From an uncultured Bacteroidales bacterium (GTDB lineage Bacteria; Bacteroidota; Bacteroidia; Bacteroidales; Bacteroidaceae): DNA of 31,536 nucleotides. A model generated the notes under the pieces. It saw only the letters and a program-made list of their open reading frames with translations, had not been told where the DNA came from and did not search any database. Positions 25,420 through 31,536 of the stretch are shown one piece after another. The stretch is from assembly GCA_937906165.1 (NCBI GenBank), contig CALCYA010000113.1, positions 1-31,536 of the forward strand, written 5' to 3'. A program made the position numbers and the translations under genes. Each line of letters begins with the position of its first letter. The first letter of the stretch is position 1.

Positions 25420-26058
25420 CTACTGTTTTTTCTCATCCCCGATGGGGTGGTTGGTTACGATTATCGGCTCTGACGGCAAGTGCTTCCTCTCCTGATGCCT
25501 GTTCTTGCCTCCGAAGAATTTCTCTACCTTCACTTTGCGCTGTAGCTGCATCATACCGTACAGTATCGCTTCGGGACGTGGCGGGCATCCGGGGATGTAC
25601 ACATCGACAGGTATTATCTTGTCAATGCCGTTGAGTACGTGGTATGAGTCCTTGAAAGGGCCACCGCTGATGGCACATCCGCCTACCGCAACAACATATT
25701 TGGGCTCTGCCATCTGGTCATAAAGGCGCTTTAGTACAGGTGCCATCTTGTGGGTTATCGTGCCGGCACACATTATAAGGTCGGCCTGACGTGGCGAGTT
25801 ACGTGTCACCTCAAAACCGAAACGCGCAAAGTCGTATCTTGCAGCACCTACTGACATGAATTCGATTCCACAACAGCTGGTGGCAAAGGTGAGTGACCAC
25901 AATGAATTGCTTCGGCCCCAGTTGATGAGGTCGTCAAGCTTGCCCAGGACAACATTCGTGCGCTCCTTGTTTATCTCGGCAATCATTGCCTCCAGCGTCT
26001 CGTTGTCCTTGAATTCCTCGTAAGGGATAGATTTTATCTTTGGTCTATTTATTTCCAT
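25420..26058 (-). CDS. nuoB: Complex I subunit B (cluster N2)
   Basis: NuoB binds the terminal [4Fe-4S] cluster N2, which reduces quinone. All four ligands are present: the unusual tandem C62-C63 in 'TSCCGIEFM', C128 in 'GGCAISGG' and C158 in 'GCPPRPEA'. The 212-residue length includes a polar C-terminal extension of about 30 residues after the conserved core. Its start overlaps the end of nuoA by ten bases, which points to coupled translation. Confidence 0.97.
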   Translation of the reverse strand: MEINRPKIKSIPYEEFKDNETLEAMIAEINKERTNVVLGKLDDLINWGRSNSLWSLTFATSCCGIEFMSVGAARYDFARFGFEVTRNSPRQADLIMCAGTITHKMAPVLKRLYDQMAEPKYVVAVGGCAISGGPFKDSYHVLNGIDKIIPVDVYIPGCPPRPEAILYGMMQLQRKVKVEKFFGGKNRHQERKHLPSEPIIVTNHPIGDEKKQ

Positions 26059-26399
26059 TCAAGTGCGTTTTTGCGCCAAGCGTATGCAAGGCCGAGTATA
26101 AGAAATGAGAGGAAAAACAACACGCCTACAAGAGCTTTCATTCCTAACTCCTGGACAATGGTGGCCCATGGGAACAGGAATACAGCTTCGATGTCGAACA
26201 TAAGGAAAAGGATTGCGAAAAGATAGTATCCAGCCTTGAAGTGTATCCAAGTGGAGCCTTGTGTGGGGATACCGCATTCGTAGGTCTCGCCTTTCTGCCT
26301 GTTGAAGGTGCGTGGTGAAATCCACCTTGTAATTATCATAACCATAGCCACAAAGGCAATGGATGCGATAACTATCGCAAAGAGCATTACCAAATTCAT
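26049..26399 (-). CDS. nuoA: Complex I subunit A
   Basis: NuoA is a three-helix membrane subunit near the quinone site, here 116 residues. 'YECGIPTQGS' (the conserved cysteine loop between helices 1 and 2) and 'FDIEAVFLFPWA' (with buried acidic residues in helix 2) are family hallmarks. It is the first gene of the operon. No nuoE, nuoF or nuoG follows anywhere in the operon. Confidence 0.96.
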   Translation of the reverse strand: MNLVMLFAIVIASIAFVAMVMIITRWISPRTFNRQKGETYECGIPTQGSTWIHFKAGYYLFAILFLMFDIEAVFLFPWATIVQELGMKALVGVLFFLSFLILGLAYAWRKNALEWK

Positions 26400-26574
26400 A
26401 TATTAGAAACTATTTAAATTTAAAAAAATAATCTCGTTGAAACCGTATCGTTTGTTTCGCGATACAAGTTCAAAAAGTCTTTTGAAAATTATAAGTTCTT
26501 TTGTTGCAAGGCGTTGCGTGGAGAGCTCCTTTCGGGGACAGTCGAATGACGTTCTGCCTTTGTTTTTGACCGTG

Positions 26575-26582
26575 CAAACTTA
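26575..26582 (-). promoter_or_regulatory. Possible -7 box for the nuo operon
   Basis: On the minus strand this reads TAAGTTTG, an exact TAnnTTTG match. A TTTTGG element lies about 25 bases upstream, farther than the usual 17-23, so the -33 is weak. Transcription would start near 26568, giving a leader of about 170 bases before nuoA. The only structure seen there is a six-base-pair hairpin, GTATCG (26445-26450) with CGATAC (26460-26465). Confidence 0.35.
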
Positions 26583-26610
26583 CAAAAAATATTAGGCGGG
26601 GTGGATGCCA

Positions 26611-26637
26611 AAAAAGAAATATTTTTAAATTCTTTTT
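26611..26637 (-). terminator. AT-rich hairpin after the ZIP transporter gene
   Basis: AAAAAGAA (26611-26618) pairs with TTCTTTTT (26630-26637). On the minus strand the stem is reached ten bases after the ZIP stop and ends in a run of six T. It also lies just upstream of the nuo -7 box, so read-through from the ZIP gene into nuo is possible. Confidence 0.35.
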
Positions 26638-26646
26638 GCTTTTAAC

Positions 26647-27420
26647 TTAGTTTAAAACCGCATCGAGCATCATCATAAGTGTAAAACCCACGGCAAAGCA
26701 TATTGTTCCGATGTTGCTGTGCTTGCCTTGTTGGGACGATGGTATCAATTCCTCAACTACAACATACAACATTGCGCCTGCTGCGAAAGCGAGCAGAGGT
26801 GGCATCGCTCCGTTGCTGTCGTTCAGGAATAGCATTGTGGCAATTGCAGCAACAGGCTCTACAAGTCCTGACAACGCTCCCATGACGAATGCCTTCGTTT
26901 TGCTTTTCCCCTCGCCGTGGAGCGGGATTGAGATTATTGCACCCTCGGGGATGTTCTGTATAGCCATGCCTATTGAAAGGGCAAGTGCGCCGGCGATAGT
27001 GAGGCTTGTGTTGCCGTTCATCACTCCCGAGAATACTACTCCGACAGCCATTCCCTCGGGAATGTTGTGCAGTGCCACTGCGAGTATCATTTTTGTGGAG
27101 CGCGAGAGTGAGGATTTCGGGCCTTCCGGGGTGTTGCTGTCGCTGTGTTGGTGAGGGATCACAGTGTCAAGCAGCAATAGAAAACCCATGCCGGCAATGA
27201 AGCCGGCTATCACGGGCCAGTTGTCGGCCAGTCCTTCGCCCGTCTGTTCAAGCGCAGGTTGCAGCAGCGACCAAAAGCTGGCTGCAACCATGATGCCCGA
27301 TGCAAATCCCAGCATCGCGTTGTTTGTTAGTTGTGATATCCTGTCTCTTATGAGAAAAACCAATGCAGCACCTAATGCGGTACCTGCCAATGGTATTGTG
27401 AGTCCTATGAAAAGTTCCAT
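26647..27420 (-). CDS. ZIP-family divalent metal transporter
   Basis: This 257-residue membrane protein is a ZIP (ZupT/GufA-type) importer for zinc and possibly iron or manganese. Eight hydrophobic helices are visible. The metal-binding helices carry H118-N119-x-P121-E122-G123 ('LHNIPEG') and Q155-N156-x-P158-E159-G160 ('QNIPEG'). A cytosolic-loop histidine patch 'HQHSDS' is at 90-95, and 'VVEELIP' near 223 is a further family motif. The metal cannot be decided from sequence. It has its own promoter-like site and is divergent from purL; the nuo operon follows it on the same strand after 247 bases. Confidence 0.9.
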   Translation of the reverse strand: MELFIGLTIPLAGTALGAALVFLIRDRISQLTNNAMLGFASGIMVAASFWSLLQPALEQTGEGLADNWPVIAGFIAGMGFLLLLDTVIPHQHSDSNTPEGPKSSLSRSTKMILAVALHNIPEGMAVGVVFSGVMNGNTSLTIAGALALSIGMAIQNIPEGAIISIPLHGEGKSKTKAFVMGALSGLVEPVAAIATMLFLNDSNGAMPPLLAFAAGAMLYVVVEELIPSSQQGKHSNIGTICFAVGFTLMMMLDAVLN

Positions 27421-27477
27421 TTTATCGTATGTTTTCGTTAAAGTGCAGTTTCATCACGCATGGGCGTGGATTGACTG

Positions 27478-27485
27478 CAAATTTA
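27478..27485 (-). promoter_or_regulatory. -7 box for the ZIP transporter gene
   Basis: The minus strand reads TAAATTTG, an exact TAnnTTTG match, 58 bases before the ZIP start. A -33 element is poorly defined (a TTTTAAA region at about 27498-27504). I see no inverted repeat typical of a Fur or Zur operator. Confidence 0.45.
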
Positions 27486-27554
27486 TGAAATAATTGTTTA
27501 AAACAGCTCTGTACATGAATAATAATGCTGCATCCGAACAAATGTTTCCCAATA

Positions 27555-27587
27555 TTGCCTTAAAATCATTTTTTATGGTTATCTTTG
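27555..27587 (+). promoter_or_regulatory. Upstream promoter-like site of purL (P1)
   Basis: TATCTTTG at 27580-27587 is a perfect -7 element, and TTG at 27555-27557 lies 22 bases upstream. A small GCGC-TAAA-GCGC hairpin (27587-27598) follows at the predicted start. A transcript from here would have a leader of about 180 bases. Confidence 0.5.
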
Positions 27588-27620
27588 CGCTAAAGCGCGA
27601 AAATGGGCTGCACTCGCTGT

Positions 27621-27651
27621 GAGAAATATTGAAACAAGTTTCATATTTCTC
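27621..27651. promoter_or_regulatory. Near-perfect palindrome between the two purL promoters
   Basis: GAGAAATAT (27621-27629) and GAAAC (27631-27635) are mirrored by GTTTCATATTTCTC (27638-27651): 14 paired bases with one unpaired T and a two-base centre. It overlaps the -33 zone of the downstream promoter (P2), the expected place for a repressor operator. It has no T-run, so it is not an ordinary terminator. The binding protein is unknown. Confidence 0.5.
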
Positions 27652-27664
27652 GCTCGTTTGCTGT

Positions 27665-27672
27665 TATCTTTG
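27665..27672 (+). promoter_or_regulatory. Downstream promoter -7 box of purL (P2)
   Basis: TATCTTTG is an exact consensus -7 element. GTTTC at 27638-27642 lies 22 bases upstream, inside the palindrome. Transcription would start near 27679, giving a leader of about 93 bases. Confidence 0.55.
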
Positions 27673-27680
27673 CAGTAATG

Positions 27681-27729
27681 TGTGCGCATGATGCATGCGT
27701 ACATGTCCGCGAAGAAGCTGTTGCGGGCC
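27681..27729 (+). other. Structured leader RNA of purL
   Basis: TGTGCGCAT (27681-27689) pairs with ATGCGTACA (27695-27703), nine pairs including one G-U around a five-base loop. A second weaker stem, GTCCGC with GCGGGC, follows at about 27705-27730. From promoter P2 these would be the first bases of the mRNA. I do not recognise a known riboswitch. Confidence 0.35.
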
Positions 27730-27771
27730 TATCACTCAACCGATTACAATAAAACATAAAATAAATCATCT

Positions 27772-30700
27772 ATGATCTACTTTTTCAGTACACCTGCCGG
27801 TTCGGTTATCGCAACTCAGGCAAACGGCACTTTGACAACTGCCGACATTGAAAAACTTTGTTGGCTCTATGGCGAGGCAACTCCCGTTGAGAGCGAGGTG
27901 ATGGAGGGCTTCTTCATCGGTCCTCGTCGTGAAATGATTACTCCTTGGAGTACCAATGCAGTGGAAATCACCCAGAATATGGGTCTTACAGGCATTGCCC
28001 GCATAGAGGAGTATTTTGCAGTGAAGGACGAGAATGCAGAGTATGATCCCATGTTGCAGCGTATGTACCGTGGTCTTGACCAGAACATATTCACTGTCGA
28101 TATCCAGCCAAAGCCAATCGAGTTCATCGAGGACCTCGACAGCTATAACGAGCAGGAGGGTCTTGCGCTTTCAAAGGAGGAGATTGACTATCTGCACCGT
28201 GTTGAGGGCGAACTTGGCCGCAAGCTGACCGATAGCGAGGTGTTCGGTTTTGCACAGATAAACTCTGAGCACTGCCGCCACAAGATTTTCGGCGGAACAT
28301 TTATTATCGACGGTGAGGAGATGCCTTCGTCACTTTTTGCGATGATAAAACGTACGACCAACGAGAACCGCAACAGCATCATTTCTGCATACAAGGATAA
28401 TGTGGCATTCGCTCAAGGTCCTGTTGTAGAGCAGTTCGCACCGGCCGATCACTCTATCCCCGACTATTTTGTAATCAAGGATATCGAGACTGTTATATCT
28501 CTCAAGGCCGAGACTCATAACTTCCCTACAACTGTTGAGCCTTTCAACGGTGCTTCAACAGGTACTGGCGGCGAGATCCGTGACCGTATGGGTGGCGGTA
28601 AGGGTTCATGGCCCATTGCTGGTACAGCTGTTTATATGACATCTTATCCACGCACATACAACGACCGCAAGTGGGAGGAGGTCCTTCCCGTGCGCAAGTG
28701 GCTCTATCAGACACCTGAACAGATTCTTACAAAGGCATCGAACGGTGCTTCGGACTTCGGTAACAAGTTCGGTCAGCCGCTTATCTGCGGTTCTGTGCTT
28801 ACTTTCGAGCACAAGGAGAACGATGAGGTATACGGTTATGACAAGGTGATCATGCTTGCCGGCGGTGTTGGTTACGGTACACGCCGCGACTGTCTCAAGG
28901 GCGCTCCCGAGAAGGGCAACAAGGTCATTGTGATGGGTGGTGACAACTACCGCATCGGCCTTGGCGGCGGTTCGGTGTCATCTGTTGATACTGGCCGTTA
29001 TTCATCGGGTATCGAGCTCAATGCAGTACAACGTGCGAATGCCGAGATGCAGAAGCGTGCATACAACGTCGTACGTGCTCTCTGCGAGGATGATACCAAT
29101 CCGGTCGTTTCAATCCACGACCACGGTTCGGCCGGTCACGTGAACTGTCTCTCGGAGCTTGTCGAGGAGTGTGGCGGTCTCATCAATATGGCAAATCTGC
29201 CTGTCGGCGACAGCACCCTGTCGGCAAAGGAAATCATTGCCAACGAGTCACAGGAGCGTATGGGCTTGCTTATCAAGGAGGATGCAATCGAGTATGTACG
29301 CAAGGTGGCAGAGCGTGAGCGTGCTCCAATGTATGTTGTCGGTGAGACAACCGGTGATGCACGTTTCGCATTCGAGCAGGCAGATGGCAAACGCCCGTTC
29401 GACCTCTCTGTAAGCCAGATGTTCGGCTCTTCTCCAAAGACATATATGGTTGACAAGACTGTGGAACGTCACTACAAGGATGCAGAGTATGACGAGGTGA
29501 ACATTGAGGAATACCTTACAGATGTACTCCGTCTTGAGGCGGTTGCTTGTAAGGACTGGTTGACAAACAAGGTTGACCGCTCCGTAACCGGTAAGATTGC
29601 ACGCCAGCAGTGCCAGGGTGAAATCCAGCTCCCGTTGAGTGACTGCGGTGTGGTAACACTCGACTACCGTGGCCAGAAGGGTATCGCTACATCAATCGGT
29701 CATGCGCCTCAGGCCGGTCTTGCCGACCCTGCAAAGGGTTCTGTGCTTGCCGTTTCCGAGGCTCTTACAAATATTGCCCTTGCTCCGCTTGCAAACGGCA
29801 TCAAGAGCATCTCGCTCAGTGCAAACTGGATGTGGCCATGCCGCTCACAGGAGGGTGAGGATGCACGTCTCTACCGTGGCGTTGAGGCTTTGAGCGACTT
29901 CTGCTGTGCACTCAAGATAAATGTCCCCACAGGTAAGGACTCTCTCTCGATGACACAGAAGTATCCCGACGGTACAAAGGTAATCAGCCCGGGTACAGTG
30001 ATTGTATCTGCCGGCGGTGAGGTTTCCGATGTACGCAAGGTTGTTTCTCCTGTTATGGTCAACGAGCCAAAGAGTGCATTCTATCACATAGACTTCAGCT
30101 TCGACCACTTGCGTCTGGGCGGTTCGGCATTCGCGCAGACACGCAACTGTATTGGTGACGATGTTCCTACAGTTGCCAACCCGGAGTATTTCGCCGAGGC
30201 ATTCGATGCTGTACAGCAGCTTGTGAAGGAGGGTCTTGTCATGGCCGGTCACGACGTCTCTGCCGGTGGTCTCATCACAACACTCCTTGAGATGTGTTTT
30301 GCAAATACAACCGGCGGTATGGAGATTGACCTCAACAATGTCGTTGAGAAGGATATCGTGAAACTTCTCTTCGCCGAGAATCCTGCATTGGTTATCCAGG
30401 TTGCCGACAAGGACAAGTGCCGTATGCAGCAGATCCTCGATGAGGCTGGCATCTGCTTTGTTAAAATCGGTGTTCCTTGCGAGAAACGCCATATTGCTGT
30501 TGCCAAGGATAAGCGTACACGTCTGTTCGACATCGAGCACTACCGCGATGTATGGTTCGACAGCTCATATCTCATGGACCTCAAGCAGAGCTTCAACGGC
30601 TGTGCAAGCGAGCGTCTGAAGAATTACAAGAACCAGCCTTTGCGTTTCCGTCTGCCGGCGCGCTTCAACGGTATGCTCTCAAGCTACGGAATGTCGGCCG

Positions 30701-31473
30701 ACCGCCGCGAGAAGTCCGGCGTGCGTGCTGCCATCATCCGCGAGAAGGGTACAAACGGTGAGCGTGAGATGGCTTATGCAATGCACCTTGCCGGATTTGA
30801 TGTAAAGGATGTTACAATGACCGACCTTATCAGCGGCCGCGAGACACTCGACGAGGTGAACTTCATCGTATTCTGCGGTGGATTCTCCAACTCCGACGTT
30901 CTCGGTTCAGCCAAGGGCTGGGCAGGTGGCTTCCTCTTCAATCCAAAGGCAAAGGCTGCTCTCGACCGTTTCTACCAACGTGAGGATACTCTCTCGCTCG
31001 GTATCTGCAACGGTTGCCAGCTGATGATGGAGCTTAACCTTATCAATCCTGAGTATGCCGAGCGCGGACGTATGCTCCACAACAACTCGCACAAGTTCGA
31101 GTCTTCGTTCGTAGGCGTGAATATACCTCAGAACAACAGTGTTCTCTTCGGTTCTCTCTCAAACAGCCGTCTGGGTGTTTGGGTTGCCCACGGTGAGGGT
31201 AAGTTCTCTCTCCCATACGAGGCCGAGAAGTACAACATAGTTGCACAGTATGCATACGAGGGTTATCCAGCGAACCCCAACGGTTCGGACTATAATGTAG
31301 CAGCTCTTGCAAGCGCCGATGGCCGTCACGTGGCAATGATGCCTCACCCAGAGCGTGCGATATTCCCATGGCAGTGTGCTACTTATCCGGCAGACCACAT
31401 TGCTGATGATGTTACTCCATGGATTGAGATATTCCGCAATGCTTACAATTGGGTAAATGAAAAAATAAAATGA
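27772..31473 (+). CDS. purL: Phosphoribosylformylglycinamidine synthase, large single-chain type
   Basis: PurL converts FGAR, glutamine and ATP into FGAM, the fourth step of purine synthesis. The 1233-residue chain is the large form, with synthase and glutaminase in one protein, so no separate purS/purQ is needed. The linker motif 'NSEHCRHK' is at 164-171. The ATP/FGAR regions include 'KAETHNFPT', 'GTGGEIRD' and 'HDHGSAGH'. The C-terminal glutaminase has nucleophile C1079 in 'GICNGCQ' and H1192 with E1194 in 'HPERAIFPW'. The start is set by the family-typical 'MIYFFSTPAG' and the AT-rich upstream run. It stands alone behind a 351-base regulatory region. All catalytic residues are intact. Confidence 0.98.
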   Translation: MIYFFSTPAGSVIATQANGTLTTADIEKLCWLYGEATPVESEVMEGFFIGPRREMITPWSTNAVEITQNMGLTGIARIEEYFAVKDENAEYDPMLQRMYRGLDQNIFTVDIQPKPIEFIEDLDSYNEQEGLALSKEEIDYLHRVEGELGRKLTDSEVFGFAQINSEHCRHKIFGGTFIIDGEEMPSSLFAMIKRTTNENRNSIISAYKDNVAFAQGPVVEQFAPADHSIPDYFVIKDIETVISLKAETHNFPTTVEPFNGASTGTGGEIRDRMGGGKGSWPIAGTAVYMTSYPRTYNDRKWEEVLPVRKWLYQTPEQILTKASNGASDFGNKFGQPLICGSVLTFEHKENDEVYGYDKVIMLAGGVGYGTRRDCLKGAPEKGNKVIVMGGDNYRIGLGGGSVSSVDTGRYSSGIELNAVQRANAEMQKRAYNVVRALCEDDTNPVVSIHDHGSAGHVNCLSELVEECGGLINMANLPVGDSTLSAKEIIANESQERMGLLIKEDAIEYVRKVAERERAPMYVVGETTGDARFAFEQADGKRPFDLSVSQMFGSSPKTYMVDKTVERHYKDAEYDEVNIEEYLTDVLRLEAVACKDWLTNKVDRSVTGKIARQQCQGEIQLPLSDCGVVTLDYRGQKGIATSIGHAPQAGLADPAKGSVLAVSEALTNIALAPLANGIKSISLSANWMWPCRSQEGEDARLYRGVEALSDFCCALKINVPTGKDSLSMTQKYPDGTKVISPGTVIVSAGGEVSDVRKVVSPVMVNEPKSAFYHIDFSFDHLRLGGSAFAQTRNCIGDDVPTVANPEYFAEAFDAVQQLVKEGLVMAGHDVSAGGLITTLLEMCFANTTGGMEIDLNNVVEKDIVKLLFAENPALVIQVADKDKCRMQQILDEAGICFVKIGVPCEKRHIAVAKDKRTRLFDIEHYRDVWFDSSYLMDLKQSFNGCASERLKNYKNQPLRFRLPARFNGMLSSYGMSADRREKSGVRAAIIREKGTNGEREMAYAMHLAGFDVKDVTMTDLISGRETLDEVNFIVFCGGFSNSDVLGSAKGWAGGFLFNPKAKAALDRFYQREDTLSLGICNGCQLMMELNLINPEYAERGRMLHNNSHKFESSFVGVNIPQNNSVLFGSLSNSRLGVWVAHGEGKFSLPYEAEKYNIVAQYAYEGYPANPNGSDYNVAALASADGRHVAMMPHPERAIFPWQCATYPADHIADDVTPWIEIFRNAYNWVNEKIK

Positions 31474-31481
31474 TAAAGTAA

Positions 31482-31509
31482 ATTAAGGGCTATTAAGGGG
31501 GATTAAGGA
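31482..31509 (+). repeat. Ten-base tandem repeat after purL
   Basis: ATTAAGGG at 31482-31489, ATTAAGGG at 31492-31499 and ATTAAGGA at 31502-31509 recur exactly every ten bases, followed by a decayed fourth ATTAA at 31512. It lies in the short non-coding tail after purL. Confidence 0.6.
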
Positions 31510-31536
31510 GCATTAATGTGCTTTAGTCCTCCTTAA
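31503..31536 (+). terminator. Inverted repeat at the window end, possible purL terminator
   Basis: TTAAGGAG (31503-31510) pairs with CTCCTTAA (31529-31536), the last bases of the window, with an inner AGCA/TGCT. Whether a T-run follows cannot be seen. Confidence 0.35.

Noticed and set aside
24617..25495. A 292-codon plus-strand frame opposite nuoCD
   Set aside because: It is long, but it is the complement of well-conserved NuoC/NuoD motifs and has no start-site or family support.
27587..27598. GCGC-TAAA-GCGC hairpin as a terminator
   Set aside because: The stem is only four base pairs and is not followed by a T-run.
316..31473. Many antisense and out-of-frame reading frames inside nqr, M60, nuo and purL
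   Set aside because: They lie within strongly supported genes, show no family motifs, and their composition is that of shadow frames. None needs a separate gene.

Overview
The window looks like chromosomal DNA from a Bacteroidales bacterium, most likely from the Prevotellaceae/Bacteroidaceae side. The evidence is: promoter-like boxes of the Bacteroidetes type (TAnnTTTG, several exactly TATCTTTG), AT-rich start regions with little Shine-Dalgarno sequence, a fused nuoCD gene in a complex I operon that lacks nuoE, nuoF and nuoG, a Bacteroidetes-style lipoprotein, and a large secreted protein ending in the 'YDLQGR...GRKV' tail common in Prevotella-like proteins. I see no tRNA, rRNA, CRISPR array, insertion sequence or prophage. 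Most of the window is core metabolism; the accessory part is roughly 10.2-16.6 kb.

Layout. 1-315: 3' end of an upstream transcript with a terminator, then the nqr promoter. 316-6358 (+): complete Na+-translocating NADH:quinone reductase operon nqrABCDEF, closed by a strong terminator. 6420-6892: non-coding, with a promoter-like site, a short hairpin/U-tract and a long rod-shaped RNA with its own terminator that resembles 6S RNA. 6893-7324 (+): small lipoprotein. 7328-10028 (-): pgeF, a TonB_C-domain protein and metY, packed as one unit. 10317-16475 (+): a 1990-residue secreted M60 zinc metallopeptidase with lectin-like and F5/8 (discoidin) domains, followed 24 bases later by a 53-codon peptide gene. 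A 20-bp inverted repeat separates this from 16594-26399 (-): nuoA-B-CD-H-I-J-K-L-M-N. 26647-27420 (-): ZIP metal transporter. 27772-31473 (+): purL, behind a long leader with two promoter-like boxes and a palindrome.

How the genes work together. NQR oxidises NADH and pumps Na+. The nearby 11-subunit-type complex I has no NADH-oxidising module encoded here, so it probably takes electrons from another donor such as ferredoxin. The two respiratory entry complexes are therefore complementary. The most unusual point is that NqrC carries an extra N-terminal rubredoxin-like Cys4 domain, predicted to sit on the cytoplasmic side, which could be an additional electron entry or exit point. The M60 protein is built to bind and cut glycoproteins such as mucins, and the small peptide encoded directly behind it is the best candidate for an undescribed partner.
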